Below, in pieces: positions 44,502-55,480 of a stretch of DNA of 64,000 bases. The stretch comes from Apium graveolens (taxonomy: Eukaryota; Streptophyta; Magnoliopsida; Apiales; Apiaceae), in assembly GCF_009905375.1 (NCBI RefSeq), contig NC_133650.1:60403628-60467627 (forward strand), in the 5' to 3' direction. The position numbers and the translations under genes are program-made. Positions within the stretch are counted from its first letter, which is position 1, and each line of letters starts with the position of its first letter. The notes below the pieces were generated by a model, which was not told the origin of the DNA, ran no database searches, and saw nothing but the letters and a program-made list of their open reading frames with translations.

Positions 44502-45095
44502 TGTTAGGTCACACACACACTGTAGAGGGGGTGAATATAGTGTATAGTACAATCAAATCGAACTTTAATAACTCAAGTAACAGAAAACAAACTTTATTGA
44601 AACAATAAACTTTGTTACAATATGGAACTGTTCTCTCTCATTGATGAACAAATATCACGAGAGCTGCTAGGGTTACAAAGAATAATCTTCTCGATTGTGA
44701 TAACACTTATAGTGTAAACCCTATGTCTGTGTTTATATACTACACAGTTACAAGATAATCGCTAATTGATATGGAATATAATTCTGCTTCCTAAAATATA
44801 TCAATCAGATATCTTTTCTTCCAAGTATTCTATTCTTCATAGAATTCCTTCTTCATGCATATCTCTTCTTATGTGTGTCTCGATCTTCTATCCTTTAATC
44901 AGCTGATTTCCTTATCTAAACGTCCTTCAGTACTTAAGTTCTGATATCCATCTTCTGATGATTATCTCCTGATAATATAAGTACTGATATCCTTAAGTCC
45001 TGACTTCCAGTAAGTACTGATTTATCCTGTTTAAGTAAGATCTGAAAACTAAACATAAACCACATTAGCCATGACATTATCAAATATATCTAATA
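44502..45095 (-). repeat. SIRE-2 5' LTR
   Basis: 594 bp, plus-strand ends TGTTAGGTCACACACAC and ATATATCTAATA. Sense TATA is GTATATAAAC (44731-44740). The distal part (44930-45050) repeats AAGTTCTGATAT / AAGTACTGAT / AAGTCCTGAC words. It is somewhat longer than the 565-bp SIRE-3 LTRs. Confidence 0.9.
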
Positions 45096-46012
45096 GATAT
45101 TATTATTGAAACAAGCTCTCAACCAAGAGCACAGGCCAAGAGGGTTAGGGACACAAGCTCACCCCAAACTCATGCTAGAAAGAATAAATCCAAAACACTT
45201 GGGGTTACACAGGGTGCACACACTGTACAAACTGTAGTCAAAGACTGAGTTACAACACCTTCTCAAAGTCAGATTGACATGGCTCCTATAAATGTGGAAT
45301 CACAACCAAAATCTTTAGTTATGGAAACACCTCACACACAAAACTCACCCAAAAATTCTCTGAATATGGACATAATTCACACATCAATTCCTGATTCTCC
45401 ATCTTTAACTCTCATGGAGAAGCCAAAATATACAACAAGTTAGCATCATCTTTTAAATGATTTGTTGGCTCACTTTCCATTTTTTTCTGATTCTACTGAG
45501 AAATCTGTGCAAAATCTCAAATCAATCACCACAGATTCTACAGTAGTCTCTACTCCAAACTCTGTCATTTCTACTATCTCAACATATATTGTTCATCCAC
45601 TGACTAGTGATTGTATCTCGATGGATGTGCTTAACAACAATCATCTGTTGACACTTTCAACTACTGCATCGACGGATGTTTCTCATCCGTTGACAATCAC
45701 TGCATAACTTGAAAGCTCAACTGTTGTCACAAGTGCATATGATTTAGTAGTTGTACAATCACTCTTTGGATTGAGGGAAGGGAGTGAACAGAATGAAAGG
45801 CTAAGTTGCTCTCAGGCAAAAGGAGAGGAAAAGAGTGAAAACATGCAAGCTATTTCTTCCATCTTGGAAAAAGTGAGTGAGTGGAGTCCCACCTTAGTAG
45901 GTGAAGGTGAGGGTGTGAGGGTGGGAAGCCAAAGGGAGCCCTTGATGCAAGAAAAGAGAGATTAAGAGAGAAAGACAGGTACAGAAGAATGGGAAGAGCC
46001 CATTGTTAGTGA
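45096..46012 (+). pseudogene. Sirevirus B ORF3, middle part
   Basis: Reading GATATTATT onward gives IIIETSSQPRAQAKRVRDTSS, then THARKNKSKTLG, a stop, and MAPINVESQPKS...PKYTTS, a stop, followed by Ser/Thr-rich sequence (FFSDSTEKSVQNLKSITTDS) with CGACGGATG / CATCCGTTG words at 45667-45696, and EKVSEWSPTLVGEGEG. It continues GTEEWEEPIVSE straight across the AGTGA duplication into 61746, proving that SIRE-3 inserted into this ORF. Several stops are present. Confidence 0.75.
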
Positions 46013-46577
46013 TGTTAGGTCACACAACACTATAGAAGGGGGTTGAATATAGTGTTTATACAATCAAATTGATCTCAAACACAAGTATGTAACAGTAATC
46101 AAGTATATTCAATATAATAAACTCTATTACAATAGAACATTTATTCTCTCTCAGTGATGAACAATATCACTAAGAGCTGCTAGGTTACAAAGTATATTCT
46201 TTCTTGTGAATGATAACACTTATAGTGTAAACCCTAAGCTGTGTTTATATAGTACATAGTTACAGGGTATCTTCTAATTGATATGGAATTTAATTCTGTC
46301 TCCTAAAATATATCAATCAGATATTATCTTCTACAAGTCTTCTAGTCTTCTAACTCTTCATGCATATCTTCTATTGTTTTATTCATGATCCTTTCCTGTA
46401 AATCAGCTGCATTTCTTATCTGAAGTATCCGCACTTAAGTCTTGATATAAATCCTGACAGCCTTAAGTTTTGATATAAGTTCTGACTTTAGTAAGTTCTG
46501 ATTTCCAGTAAGTCCTGATATTAAGTTCTGAAACTAAACACAATAGATTAGACATGACATCAAAAATATATCTAACA
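46013..46577 (-). repeat. SIRE-3 3' LTR
   Basis: 565 bp, plus-strand ends TGTTAGGTCACACAAC and ATATATCTAACA. It carries the AAGTTCTGAT-type words at 46437-46535. It matches the split 5' LTR in length exactly (504 + 61 bp). Confidence 0.95.
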
Positions 46578-46590
46578 ATCTCCCCCAACT
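46578..46590 (-). other. SIRE-3 polypurine tract
   Basis: Sense TTGGGGGAGAT directly precedes the 3' LTR (plus ATCTCCCCCAA). Confidence 0.88.
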
Positions 46591-46718
46591 TGTAAATTTT
46601 GAAAAATATTCAAGTTAATAGATTTGATGATGTCAAAAACATTTAAGTACAAATGTAATGAGAGTTTATTTAGACAACTAACTACAACTTACAATCCTTG
46701 TAGCTTTTACCAATTTTA

Positions 46719-49700
46719 CTAAGTCAATCTGAATCCAAAGTGATTCTTGACTAAGTTTGATATCAGCTTCTCTTCTGCATTCCTTAGGACTGGAGATAGT
46801 GTAGCCTTGACTTCCTTCATTTCTTCATCTTGACTTCCAATCTGGTAGATTGCAGTCCTAAGTGCTGAGATATGATTTCTTTCTAAACCATCACCAAGTC
46901 TGATTACTCTTGGATGAGATGAGTCTTCATTATAACACATAAATTATCTTTCAGAATAACTTCAAGTTTAGCATAATCCTTCTTTATTGGAATTTCACTT
47001 CCATCATCTTCAACTATATTTGGAATCAATTCTGTAATCCTTAATCCAAAAATTCTTGCTTTATCCCTTATGGTCTTTATTATGAAATTTGACCATCTCT
47101 TAGTAATCTCAGACTTTATCTCCAAAAGATAATGAAAGAATTGAAGTTCTTTTAAAGATTTGTTCAGCACATCTGATTCTGACATTCTGTATGTTCTTCC
47201 ATCTTCAAGAAACAGAATCAGTTTTTCTTTGACATTACTTTTATCATGAGCATCAAGTACCACTTGAACATATATAACCTTATCAAGGTATTTCTGTGTA
47301 ACTTCTTCAAGAGGTTTTTCAGTCAATAAGAATGGATCTCTAGTAAGTACTTCAACTCATGTCTTGATCTTGGCTTCTTCAGAACCTAATCCAGCTCTGT
47401 CTCTTGCTTCTCTGGCTTTCAATCCAACAGTCATGAAATCAGATAGCAGCTGGCTTTTCTTAGGATCTGATGGATTAACATTCTTCCTTAGGAGTTTTCT
47501 CTTATCAGTAACTGTTAATTTGTTCAAATCAACTTGAGCACTGACAGAGGTTGATGTCTTGGTGACTTGATCAGAATCTGTTGTTTCTTCTGTAGCTTGT
47601 TATTCTTCACTCTGAACAGCTTGAGCTATGTCAGAGGTTGTCTTAGATTCTTCAGTTATCTTCCTTCTTTTCAGAGTTTCAACAGTTTCATCTTCAGCAG
47701 CTGTATCATCAAAAACTTGAACCATTTTGCACACTGGTTTCATCAGGATTTGAGGAATCTTCATCTCCTGTGTCTTTGTTGGTTCATCAATCTTTCCTTT
47801 CCTTTTATCCTTGGGATCAATTTTAACTTGTGATCTTGTCGTGGGCTTTGAAGCCTCAGAGCTTTCCTTGATCACAATGCCTTTTGCCTTAGGCCTTGGA
47901 GGTTTCTTTGCATTAGAAGCTATAGACTTAAGATTTGTCTTCTCAGCTGCAAATCTAGCTTCTTCCTCCTTTAAAGTCTCTAAATCCATTCCAAGATTAT
48001 GCTTGAGAAATAATCTTCTGGAAATTTCTTTATAAAGTGTCTGAATCTTGGGATCGTTATAATAGACTGTAGTCTCCCTTCCCTTGAGCTTCAGAGTTTG
48101 TAAAAACTTCTGAGAGTCTTGACTATCACCTTTAATGAGAAGATCAGAACTTGATATCAGACTTTGATCATCAGAACTTGCTTTCAGAGTTTGAGCATTT
48201 ATAACTTCAGAACTTGTCTTGTTTTACGTAGAAGATTTGCTAGAGTCAGAAATTAGTTTCCTTGAAGAAACTTTGCTGCTTTGCCCTTGACCTTGACCCT
48301 TGCTCTTGCTAGGGTTTCCCTGGTCATCTGCTTTATCGTCCTTCTTTTTCAGTACTTGACTAGTTTAGCATTTGGACTTCACTACCTTCTCCCCCTTTTT
48401 GGCATCATCTGGTAGGAGTAGAGATAGAAGAAGTTCTACTGAAGATTGGATTTCAGTCAGTTGATCTTGCTGAGAGGCTTGATTCTGCAGGACCTCAGTC
48501 AGTTGGGCCTGTTGCTTTTCTTGAACCTTCTCAATAGCCTCTACTTTCTCATGAATAGGTCTGATAAACCTGTTCTTGTCCAGCTTGATCATCAGGTCCA
48601 TCTTATCAGCATTTTCCTGTAGCTTATCAACCTTAGCATGAGTAATGGAGTGTTGACCTTGAAGGCTTTTAGTACTGAGAGCTGTGACTTTAAGTTGAGC
48701 TTTAAAGTCAAAATTTGTCATCAACTCATCAGCTTTAGCAATATGATCTGATAGAACTTTTGAGCTTGGAATTAAGTTAGATTTATTCCACATCTTGGTC
48801 CATTCAACTCCTCTATGAGTTTCTTCCCATGAAACATGAGCTTCTTGTTCAACATATTTCAACAGTTCCTCCTTTCCAAGAATTGGAGCTGGAGTGTTGA
48901 CTGGGGCACTGTCTCCAGAACTTGAGTTAAGCTCATCATCTTCTGACAGCGCAAGTGTGTGTGTGGTTGTTGGAGATTCTGGTACAACTTCATCTGTTTC
49001 CACATCCAAAATTGGAGTGTTTGGAACTTCAGTATTTATTGGAGAAACATATGGAGTTATCACTTGTCCTTGTGGTGCTTCCAGAAACAGGACGGATGGA
49101 ATGATCAGCCTATGAAGGTCAATTTCAGGACTTAATCCTGAATCTTCAACTTGAACAGTTTCTTGGATAGGAGAGACAGGAGGTGTGATCACTATGTCTG
49201 GAACAATGTTTTTAGATAATGGTGGAGGTGGTAAGGCTTCAATTATTATTGGTCCTATTGAGATCAGAGATTCCTAATCCCCTTCCTCAGCTTCCTGAGC
49301 ATCATCAGATAGAGGTTGTGCCATATGCCTTCTTGCTCTCATTTTCTTTGATCTCCTGGATTGTGGAGGAGTTGCTTGAGCAGCATTAGAACTTGAAGTT
49401 CTTTTCCTCTTTGCAATACTAGAACCCTCAGCTTCAGTTTCCTTCTGAGAAATATCTTTTTCAGCTGCTACCTCCTTCTGAAAAATTTCTTTTTCAGCTT
49501 CTACTGTCACAGGTTTTGATGCATAAACCTGGACTTGCTCCTCTTCTTCATCAGACTCATCCCTTAGTATCATCCTTCTTCTCCTTGGTGGAGATTTAGG
49601 AACAAATTTTGCTCTTGAAGGTTTGGGTCTAGATGTTGTAGCAGATGGTTGTGGTTGAGAAGATTGAACAGGTTGGAAATAAGTTCTGATGGTAGGTTAT

Positions 49701-50602
49701 GGTTGAGGTTGAGAAGATTGAGCTAGTTGAGTATTGGTAGTAGGTGCTGATGGAGGTTGAACTGGTGCTACATCAGGATATATGGTACTGTATGTGAGAG
49801 GATCAGGATTTACTAAGAACTGTTTTACTGATTGGGGAATTTGGAGGGGTCTTAGTACATTCTTCTTATTATCAGTAGATAATAAGTCAGTAAAAGCCCT
49901 TTTGTGTAGCTTAAAGGGTTCAATCAACTCACTAAAGGTGTGTGGTGTATCGGGATAACAAAAATAATAAATAAGTTGACAAAATCTAGTAAAATAGACT
50001 ATATTTCTATCTTCTTTTATCCTATCACCAATAAACCCTAAAACAACACTTGTATAATCAAAATGTGTTTGATTCAAAAGGGCATACCCGATTTGCTGAC
50101 TCATTATAGGTATAACATCAAAGTTTGAGCACTTGTTGGAAAAAGCTTTTGTAATGCAGTCAAAGAAAAAACTCCACTCCCTCCTGATGTGGGGTCTCTT
50201 CAATTGTCCCAGCTTTTCCAAAGACTTTTCATAGCCTAGATTTTCCATCATTTGTTGAAGAGCTCGCTCCTCAACTGGTGAGTTGAAGGTGCAATTTTCT
50301 GGAAAATGTAGTGCTTATCGAACAGTTGACAAGGTCACCACATGCTCATCCTCCCCTGTTGTAAAGATAATACTTGGGGACCCAGCTTTTCCACCATCAT
50401 CATAAACAACAGACCATCAAAACTCCAGAATCTACTTGCCTGAGAGAGCCTGGGGTTGGGTCAGTGCATAGCCTATTTCACTTCGAGCAAGAAAGTCTTG
50501 GACAAAATGAAGTTCTGAAGGAGCCTCGTCCTTAGAAAGAATAACCATGTAGTTATTAGGAACAAACTTGGCTCCATCATAGATTAGATCTATGGGTGCC
50601 AT
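46719..50602 (-). pseudogene. SIRE-3 ORF3, very long open frame downstream of pol
   Basis: Starts MAPIDLIYDGAKFVPNN at 50602. One frame is kept to about 46940 (all major open parts at 50602, 50251, 49573, 49192, 47989 and 47326 are in register), interrupted by about eight stops; one frameshift near 46935 leads to MCYNEDSSHPRVIRL and the end at 46719. Total about 1290 codons. Visible parts: a Phe/Tyr-rich N-terminal region (SFFFDCITKAFSNK, VYFTRFCQLIYYF); a Pro/Gln/Ser region; basic patch KMRARRHMAQ; acidic parts (ESDEEEEQVQVY); a Gln/Glu coiled-coil-like stretch (EKQQAQLTEVLQNQ, QQDQLTEIQSSVELLLSLL); a Lys/Pro-rich region (NAKKPPRPKAKG); and a C-terminal domain LFLEDGRTYRMSESD. Equivalent parts exist in Sirevirus B. 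This matches the position of the Sirevirus env-like ORF, but no signal peptide or membrane span supports an envelope role. Confidence 0.85.
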
Positions 50603-52098
50603 TTCTGTAAAGAAATAAGTGAGAAAATGTGTGTTCACAAGATGTTTGTTAAAATGCCTGTAAGAAAGTCCGTGAGAAAATAGAGAGTAAAAGAGAGAGA
50701 GAGAGTAAAAGAAATAAGAGATTAAGTAAGAGAGAAAGTAAAAGATTTGGGTAATCTTTTTGTCCCTAATATTTATACTCTTTCCACTCAATGGCTCTTT
50801 TTGCAAGTAAAACAGACACTTTACACCTGTCATCCAGTAAATAGTCAAAGCAGTAGTTAGTGGCACGGGAAATAAGCAGTAATTATTACACACATGCATA
50901 TACAAAAACCAACACGCAACCCATTAACCAAATGATTATCACTGTTTTTATCTCACATAATTATTTTATGACAAAATATAACCGTTACAGTAATACAAAA
51001 AAATAAGCCAAGTAATTAAATAATGCCACGTAAGCATCAGAGTTTCCATCAGGATTTGCATCAGAACTTGACTATTATCAGAATTTAACGGTCATTAGAA
51101 CATGGCTTTTGTACTCAAAAAGCGAATGAATGTATCTGTGATTCTTTACACAAATACTGACTGGTTTCTTCAGAGTTTAATCATCAGAACTTGTCCTTAA
51201 AATTTATGCAAATAATACTTAACTGTTTGTCAAAAACAACTTAATCACCACAGTAATTTTCATCATTCATATGGAGTGAGAGTGTCTGCATTTGCAAAAG
51301 ATCAGATAATGATTAAAGTCTGATAAATTTCAGATATCTTAGAAATAAGGCATAACTAAGAAAAATGCTTAAAATCTGTCTTTAATTTTGAAGTCTACTG
51401 TAGAATAAATTTATGCAAGAGTCCACCTCAACTGTTTGTGCTCATTTTATGCATCTTTTGACATTCTTTTTAGAGTGGCTTCTCAGTGTAAATGAATCAC
51501 AACTGCTATCAGAATTTATGCTATTATCAGAGTATTTCTCCAGTAATCAGAGAATGTGAAAAGTCACCAAGAAAAATTTATATGCTAATCTAATGCATAT
51601 AACTTAATACCAGCAATGCACTTGGGTCTTCCCTTTCACATATTTACTCTAGATCTCAAAGGAGTACCTGACTTCAATTTTTTTCTTTTATTTTCTTCAG
51701 ATAAGTGAGGCTTATCAAGCATGTAGTTCATCCTTAAGATTTACTGACATCAGAATTTGACCGATAAGAAGCAAAAATCTAGTTTGTGACTTAGTAATAA
51801 GATACACAAAGTAAATTTGACTAAGATTAAGATAAGAGTTTTCCTGTGTTATGGATTTCCACAAAAATAACTAATTCAAACATGAGATACACAGTTTGTT
51901 AAAGACTACTAAGTCAACACCTAACAAATAATCCTCATTGGATTGAATAGTCACAGAACATTCAAAACACTATCAGAGTATAAAGAATCACATCAGACAA
52001 CAATCAGTATTTAATATAATACAATTTAAGCACAAATTATATGAAGATAAGACAATCTGTAAACACTGATCATAAAGTCTGATGCATGAGAACAAAAA
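50603..52098 (-). promoter_or_regulatory. SIRE-3 post-pol region with motif repeats and ORF3 promoter
   Basis: Sense from 52098: AT-rich non-coding DNA with TCAGAACTT / TCAGAATTT words on the plus strand (e.g. 51040-51200, 51510-51535, 51750), the family motif. Near the ORF, sense GAGTATAAATATTAGGG gives a TATA box (50771-50777), about 170 bp before the ATG at 50602. Between them is a pyrimidine-rich leader with a CT run (50694-50704). No other ORF is convincing. Confidence 0.6.
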
Positions 52099-55000
52099 TT
52101 AAATAGATTTTGAGAAAGAACCCGAAACCATTCCAAGTTTATTTACCAGTCTTGTAAAAGTAGCTTCACATAGTGGTTTTGTGAAGATATCTGCTAGTTG
52201 TTGATCTATTGGAATAAAATGCAATTCCACTGTACCTTCCATCACATGTTCCCTTATGAAATGGTACCTAATGCTGATGTGCTTTGTAATTAAGTGTTGA
52301 ACTAGATTACCTGTCATAGCAATAGCACTTTGATTATCACAGTAAATGGGTATTTTAGAAAATTCTAACCCATAGTCCAGTAACTGATTCTTCATCCAAA
52401 GAATCTGTGCATAACAGCTTCCTGCAGCAATATATTCTTCTTCTGCAATTGATGTGGAAATTGATTTATTTTTTTTGCTAAACGAAGAAACCAATCTGCC
52501 TCCAAAAAATTGGCAGCTTCCACTAGTTCTTTTCCTGTCTATTTTGCATCCTGCAAAATCTACATCTGAGTAACCTATTAGCTTAAAGTCTGATTCTCTA
52601 GGATACCACAATCCTAGATCAGCTGTACCCTTGAGGTACTTGAAAAGTCTTTTCACATCTATTAAATGAGGTTCTCTTGGATCATCCTGAAATATTGCAC
52701 AAAGGCAGGTGGCATACATGATATTAGGTCTACTTGCAGTTAAATAGAGTAAAGAGCCAATCATACCTCTGTAGTTAGTAATATCTACTGACTCCAGTAT
52801 CTTTATCTAACTTGGTTGTAGTGGCCATGGGAGTGGATGCAGTTGTGCATTCCAAATTTCTTGAGTAAATTTCTAGTGTACTTGGATTGATTTATGAAAG
52901 TACCTTCTTCATTTTGCTTGACTTGAAGTCCCAGAAAATAGCTAAGTTATCCCATCATACTCATTTGATATCTTGACTGTATTAGCTTTGCAAACCTTTC
53001 ACAGAGTTTGGCATTTGTAGAACCAAAGATGATATCATCAACATATATCTGTACCAAAAGTGAGTCCTTTCCATGGTTGAGGTAGAACAATGTTTTATCA
53101 ATTATGCCTCTGTTAAATCCACTTTCCAGAAGGAATTGAGGTAAAGTCTCATATCATGCTCTTGGAGCTTGCTTAAGGCCATAAAGTGTTTTATCAAGTC
53201 TGTAGACATGATTAGGAAATTTTGGATCTACAAATCCTGGAGGTTGTTCAACATATACCTCTTCCTCCAATTCTCCATTGAGAAAAGCACTTTTCACATC
53301 CATTTGAAAACTTTAAACTTCTTGTGAGCAGCATAAGCCAAAAAGATTCTTATGGCTTCCAATCTAGCAACTGGAGCAAATGTTTCATCATAATCAATAC
53401 CCTCCTGTTGAGAGTAAAATTAGCAACCAGCCTTACTTTGTTTTTTGTAATTATGCCATCACTGTCAGTTTTGTTTCTGTACACCCATTTTGTGCCAATA
53501 ATGGATCTGTTCTTTGGCCTTGGCACTAGGGTCCAGACTTTATTTCTTTCAAATTCATTTAACTCTTCCTGCATTGCTTGCACCCAATCAGCTTCTTGAA
53601 GAGCTTCTTCAACTTTCTTTGGTTCAGTCTGAGATAGAAAGGAATGATAGAGATATTCATTTGATGTTGCTGTTCTAGTTCTGACACCTGCTTCAGGATC
53701 TCCAATTATTAAGTCAGGTGTATGTGCTTTAGTCCACTTCCTTGCAGATGGAAGTTGATCTCTAGAACTGGATCCTCCCCCATGATCCATGCTGTCTCCA
53801 TCAGCATTTTCTGATGCTCCCCCTGAAGTTATGCTCTCTGAAATTTCAGAATTTGAGTTGGATTCTTCAGGAATTGAAGAATCAGAGTTTCCAGAAGTAT
53901 CAGAGTTTGGCTCATCAGAACTTGATGAATCGGAGCTTGAAGAACTATTGATAGATTCTGATGCTTCTTGTGAGTCTTGAGATGTGGTAGGATCATTAGC
54001 TTGCTCCCCCTGAACAGGTGCATTTTCTCTTGGAGTAGTTACCACAGTTTCAATGACATCAGAATTTAACCCATCAGAACTTACAGGATCAGGATTTAGG
54101 TCATCAGAATTTACAGAATCAGAATTTAAATCTTCATTTTCAAATCTCAGCTGATCATGATCATTGCAATCTTCAAGTCCAGTAATATTTTTATCATCAA
54201 AAGATACATTGATAGATTCCATGACAACCCTTGTTCATAAATTATAGACTCTGAAGGCTTTTGTGGAAAGTGGATATCCAACAAAAATTACTTTATCAGC
54301 TTTTAGAACAAATTTTGACAGCTGGTCAGGATGAGTCTTAAGAACAAAACACTTGCATCCAAATACATGAAAGTATTTCAGGTTTGGCTTCTTTTTCTTC
54401 ACCATCTCATATGGTGTTTTTCCATGCTTGTTTATAAGTGTAGCATTCTGTGTAAAACAAGCAGTCTGCACAACGTCAACCCAAAATTCGGTTGGTAGCT
54501 TTGCTTCATCAAGCATAATTCGTGCAACTTCAATGAGAGTCATATTCTTTCTTTCGACAGCTCTATTTTGCTGTGGAGTTATAGGTGCAGACAATTCCTG
54601 ATTTATTCCATGCTCTTTGCAGAACTCTTCCATGACTGAATTCGTGAACTCAGTGCCATTATCACTTTTTATTATTTTAACAGAATCTTTGACCAACTTA
54701 TCCAGCTGTCTGACATGACCAGTTAAAGTAGATGCAGTTTCATTCTTCTTGTGCAAGAAATACACCCAAATGTATCTTGTGAACTCATCCACTATAACCA
54801 TAACATATTTCTTCTTTGCAATAGACATGAAATTGACTAGACCAGATAGATCAACATGCAGTAAGTGATAAGGCTCAAGAATTGAGGATTTAGTTTTGCT
54901 CTTGAATGGAGATTTTCTTTGTTTTGCCTTTTGACATGAATCACAAAGGCCATCAGGAGCAAATACTGATTTTGGCAGTCCTCTCACAAGATCTTTCTTT

Positions 55001-55480
55001 ACTAGCTCATTTATGTTGTTGAAATTTAAATGAGAGAGTCTCTTGTGCCAATTCCAGCTTTCTTCAATTGATGCTCTGCTTAACAGACAGATTGCAGAAC
55101 CATCAGAGTTTGTTGAAAGTATGGCTTCATATATGTTACCATGTCTGTAACCTTTCAGAACCACTTTGCCTGTAGAATTACTTACAACTTCACATTGTTC
55201 TTCAAAGAAATCCACATGATAACCTCTGTCACAGATTTGACTCACACTTAGCAGATTGTGTTTAAGTCCTGAGACAAGAGCTACTTATTTAATTATGACA
55301 TTCCCATATCCCAGAGTCTTTCCCATATTGCCATCTCCATAAGAAACTCCTGGGCAAGCTTTCTCCACAAAGTCTGATAGCAGGGCTTTATTTCCAGTCA
55401 TATGTCATGAACATCCACTGTCCAGAACTAGGATGTTTTTCCTGTTGCCCTGCAATCACAAAGACCACTATTGGTTAGTT
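52099..55480 (-). pseudogene. pol: SIRE-3 protease, integrase, hinge, RT, RNase H
   Basis: Protease has an intact LVLDSGCS box followed by a stop (~55410), then VSQICDRGYHVDFFEE. Integrase: zinc region WHKRLSHLNFNNINELVKK...CDSCQ, LLHVDLSGLV (Asp), IKSDNGTEF (Asp), AVERKN (Glu), GCKCFVLKTHPDQL. Hinge with NSD/NPD repeats and SSSSD runs, RKWTKAHTPDLIIG, EEALQEADWVQAMQEELNEFE. RT breaks frame near 53420 (ARLVA region) and returns for RNase H; QIYVDDIIFGS is at ~53040 in another frame. RNase H 52764-52099 is continuous: MIGSLLYLTASRPN, GYSDVDFAGCKIDRKRTSG, YCDNQSAIAMTGNLVQH, ADIFTKPLCEATFTRLVNKLG, natural stop at 52099. Confidence 0.93.

Larger units (their letters stand above)
40305..45095 (-). 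mobile_element. Sirevirus SIRE-2, 3' half lost
   Basis: Minus-sense SIRE-family element with 5' LTR (44502-45095), PBS, gag, protease, integrase and hinge. It stops inside the pre-RT block (ECLY, ~40305) and joins Sirevirus B ORF3 directly. RT, RNase H, ORF3 and the 3' LTR are absent, and there is no target duplication, so a deletion removed them. The right side (45096) continues Sirevirus B ORF3. Confidence 0.88.

Noticed and set aside
46719..50602. Calling SIRE-3 ORF3 a true envelope gene
   Set aside because: No signal peptide, furin-like site or membrane anchor is visible; only position after pol suggests it.
50690..50710. GA microsatellite as a separate feature
   Set aside because: Only about a dozen bases and part of the pyrimidine-rich leader of ORF3 on the minus strand.
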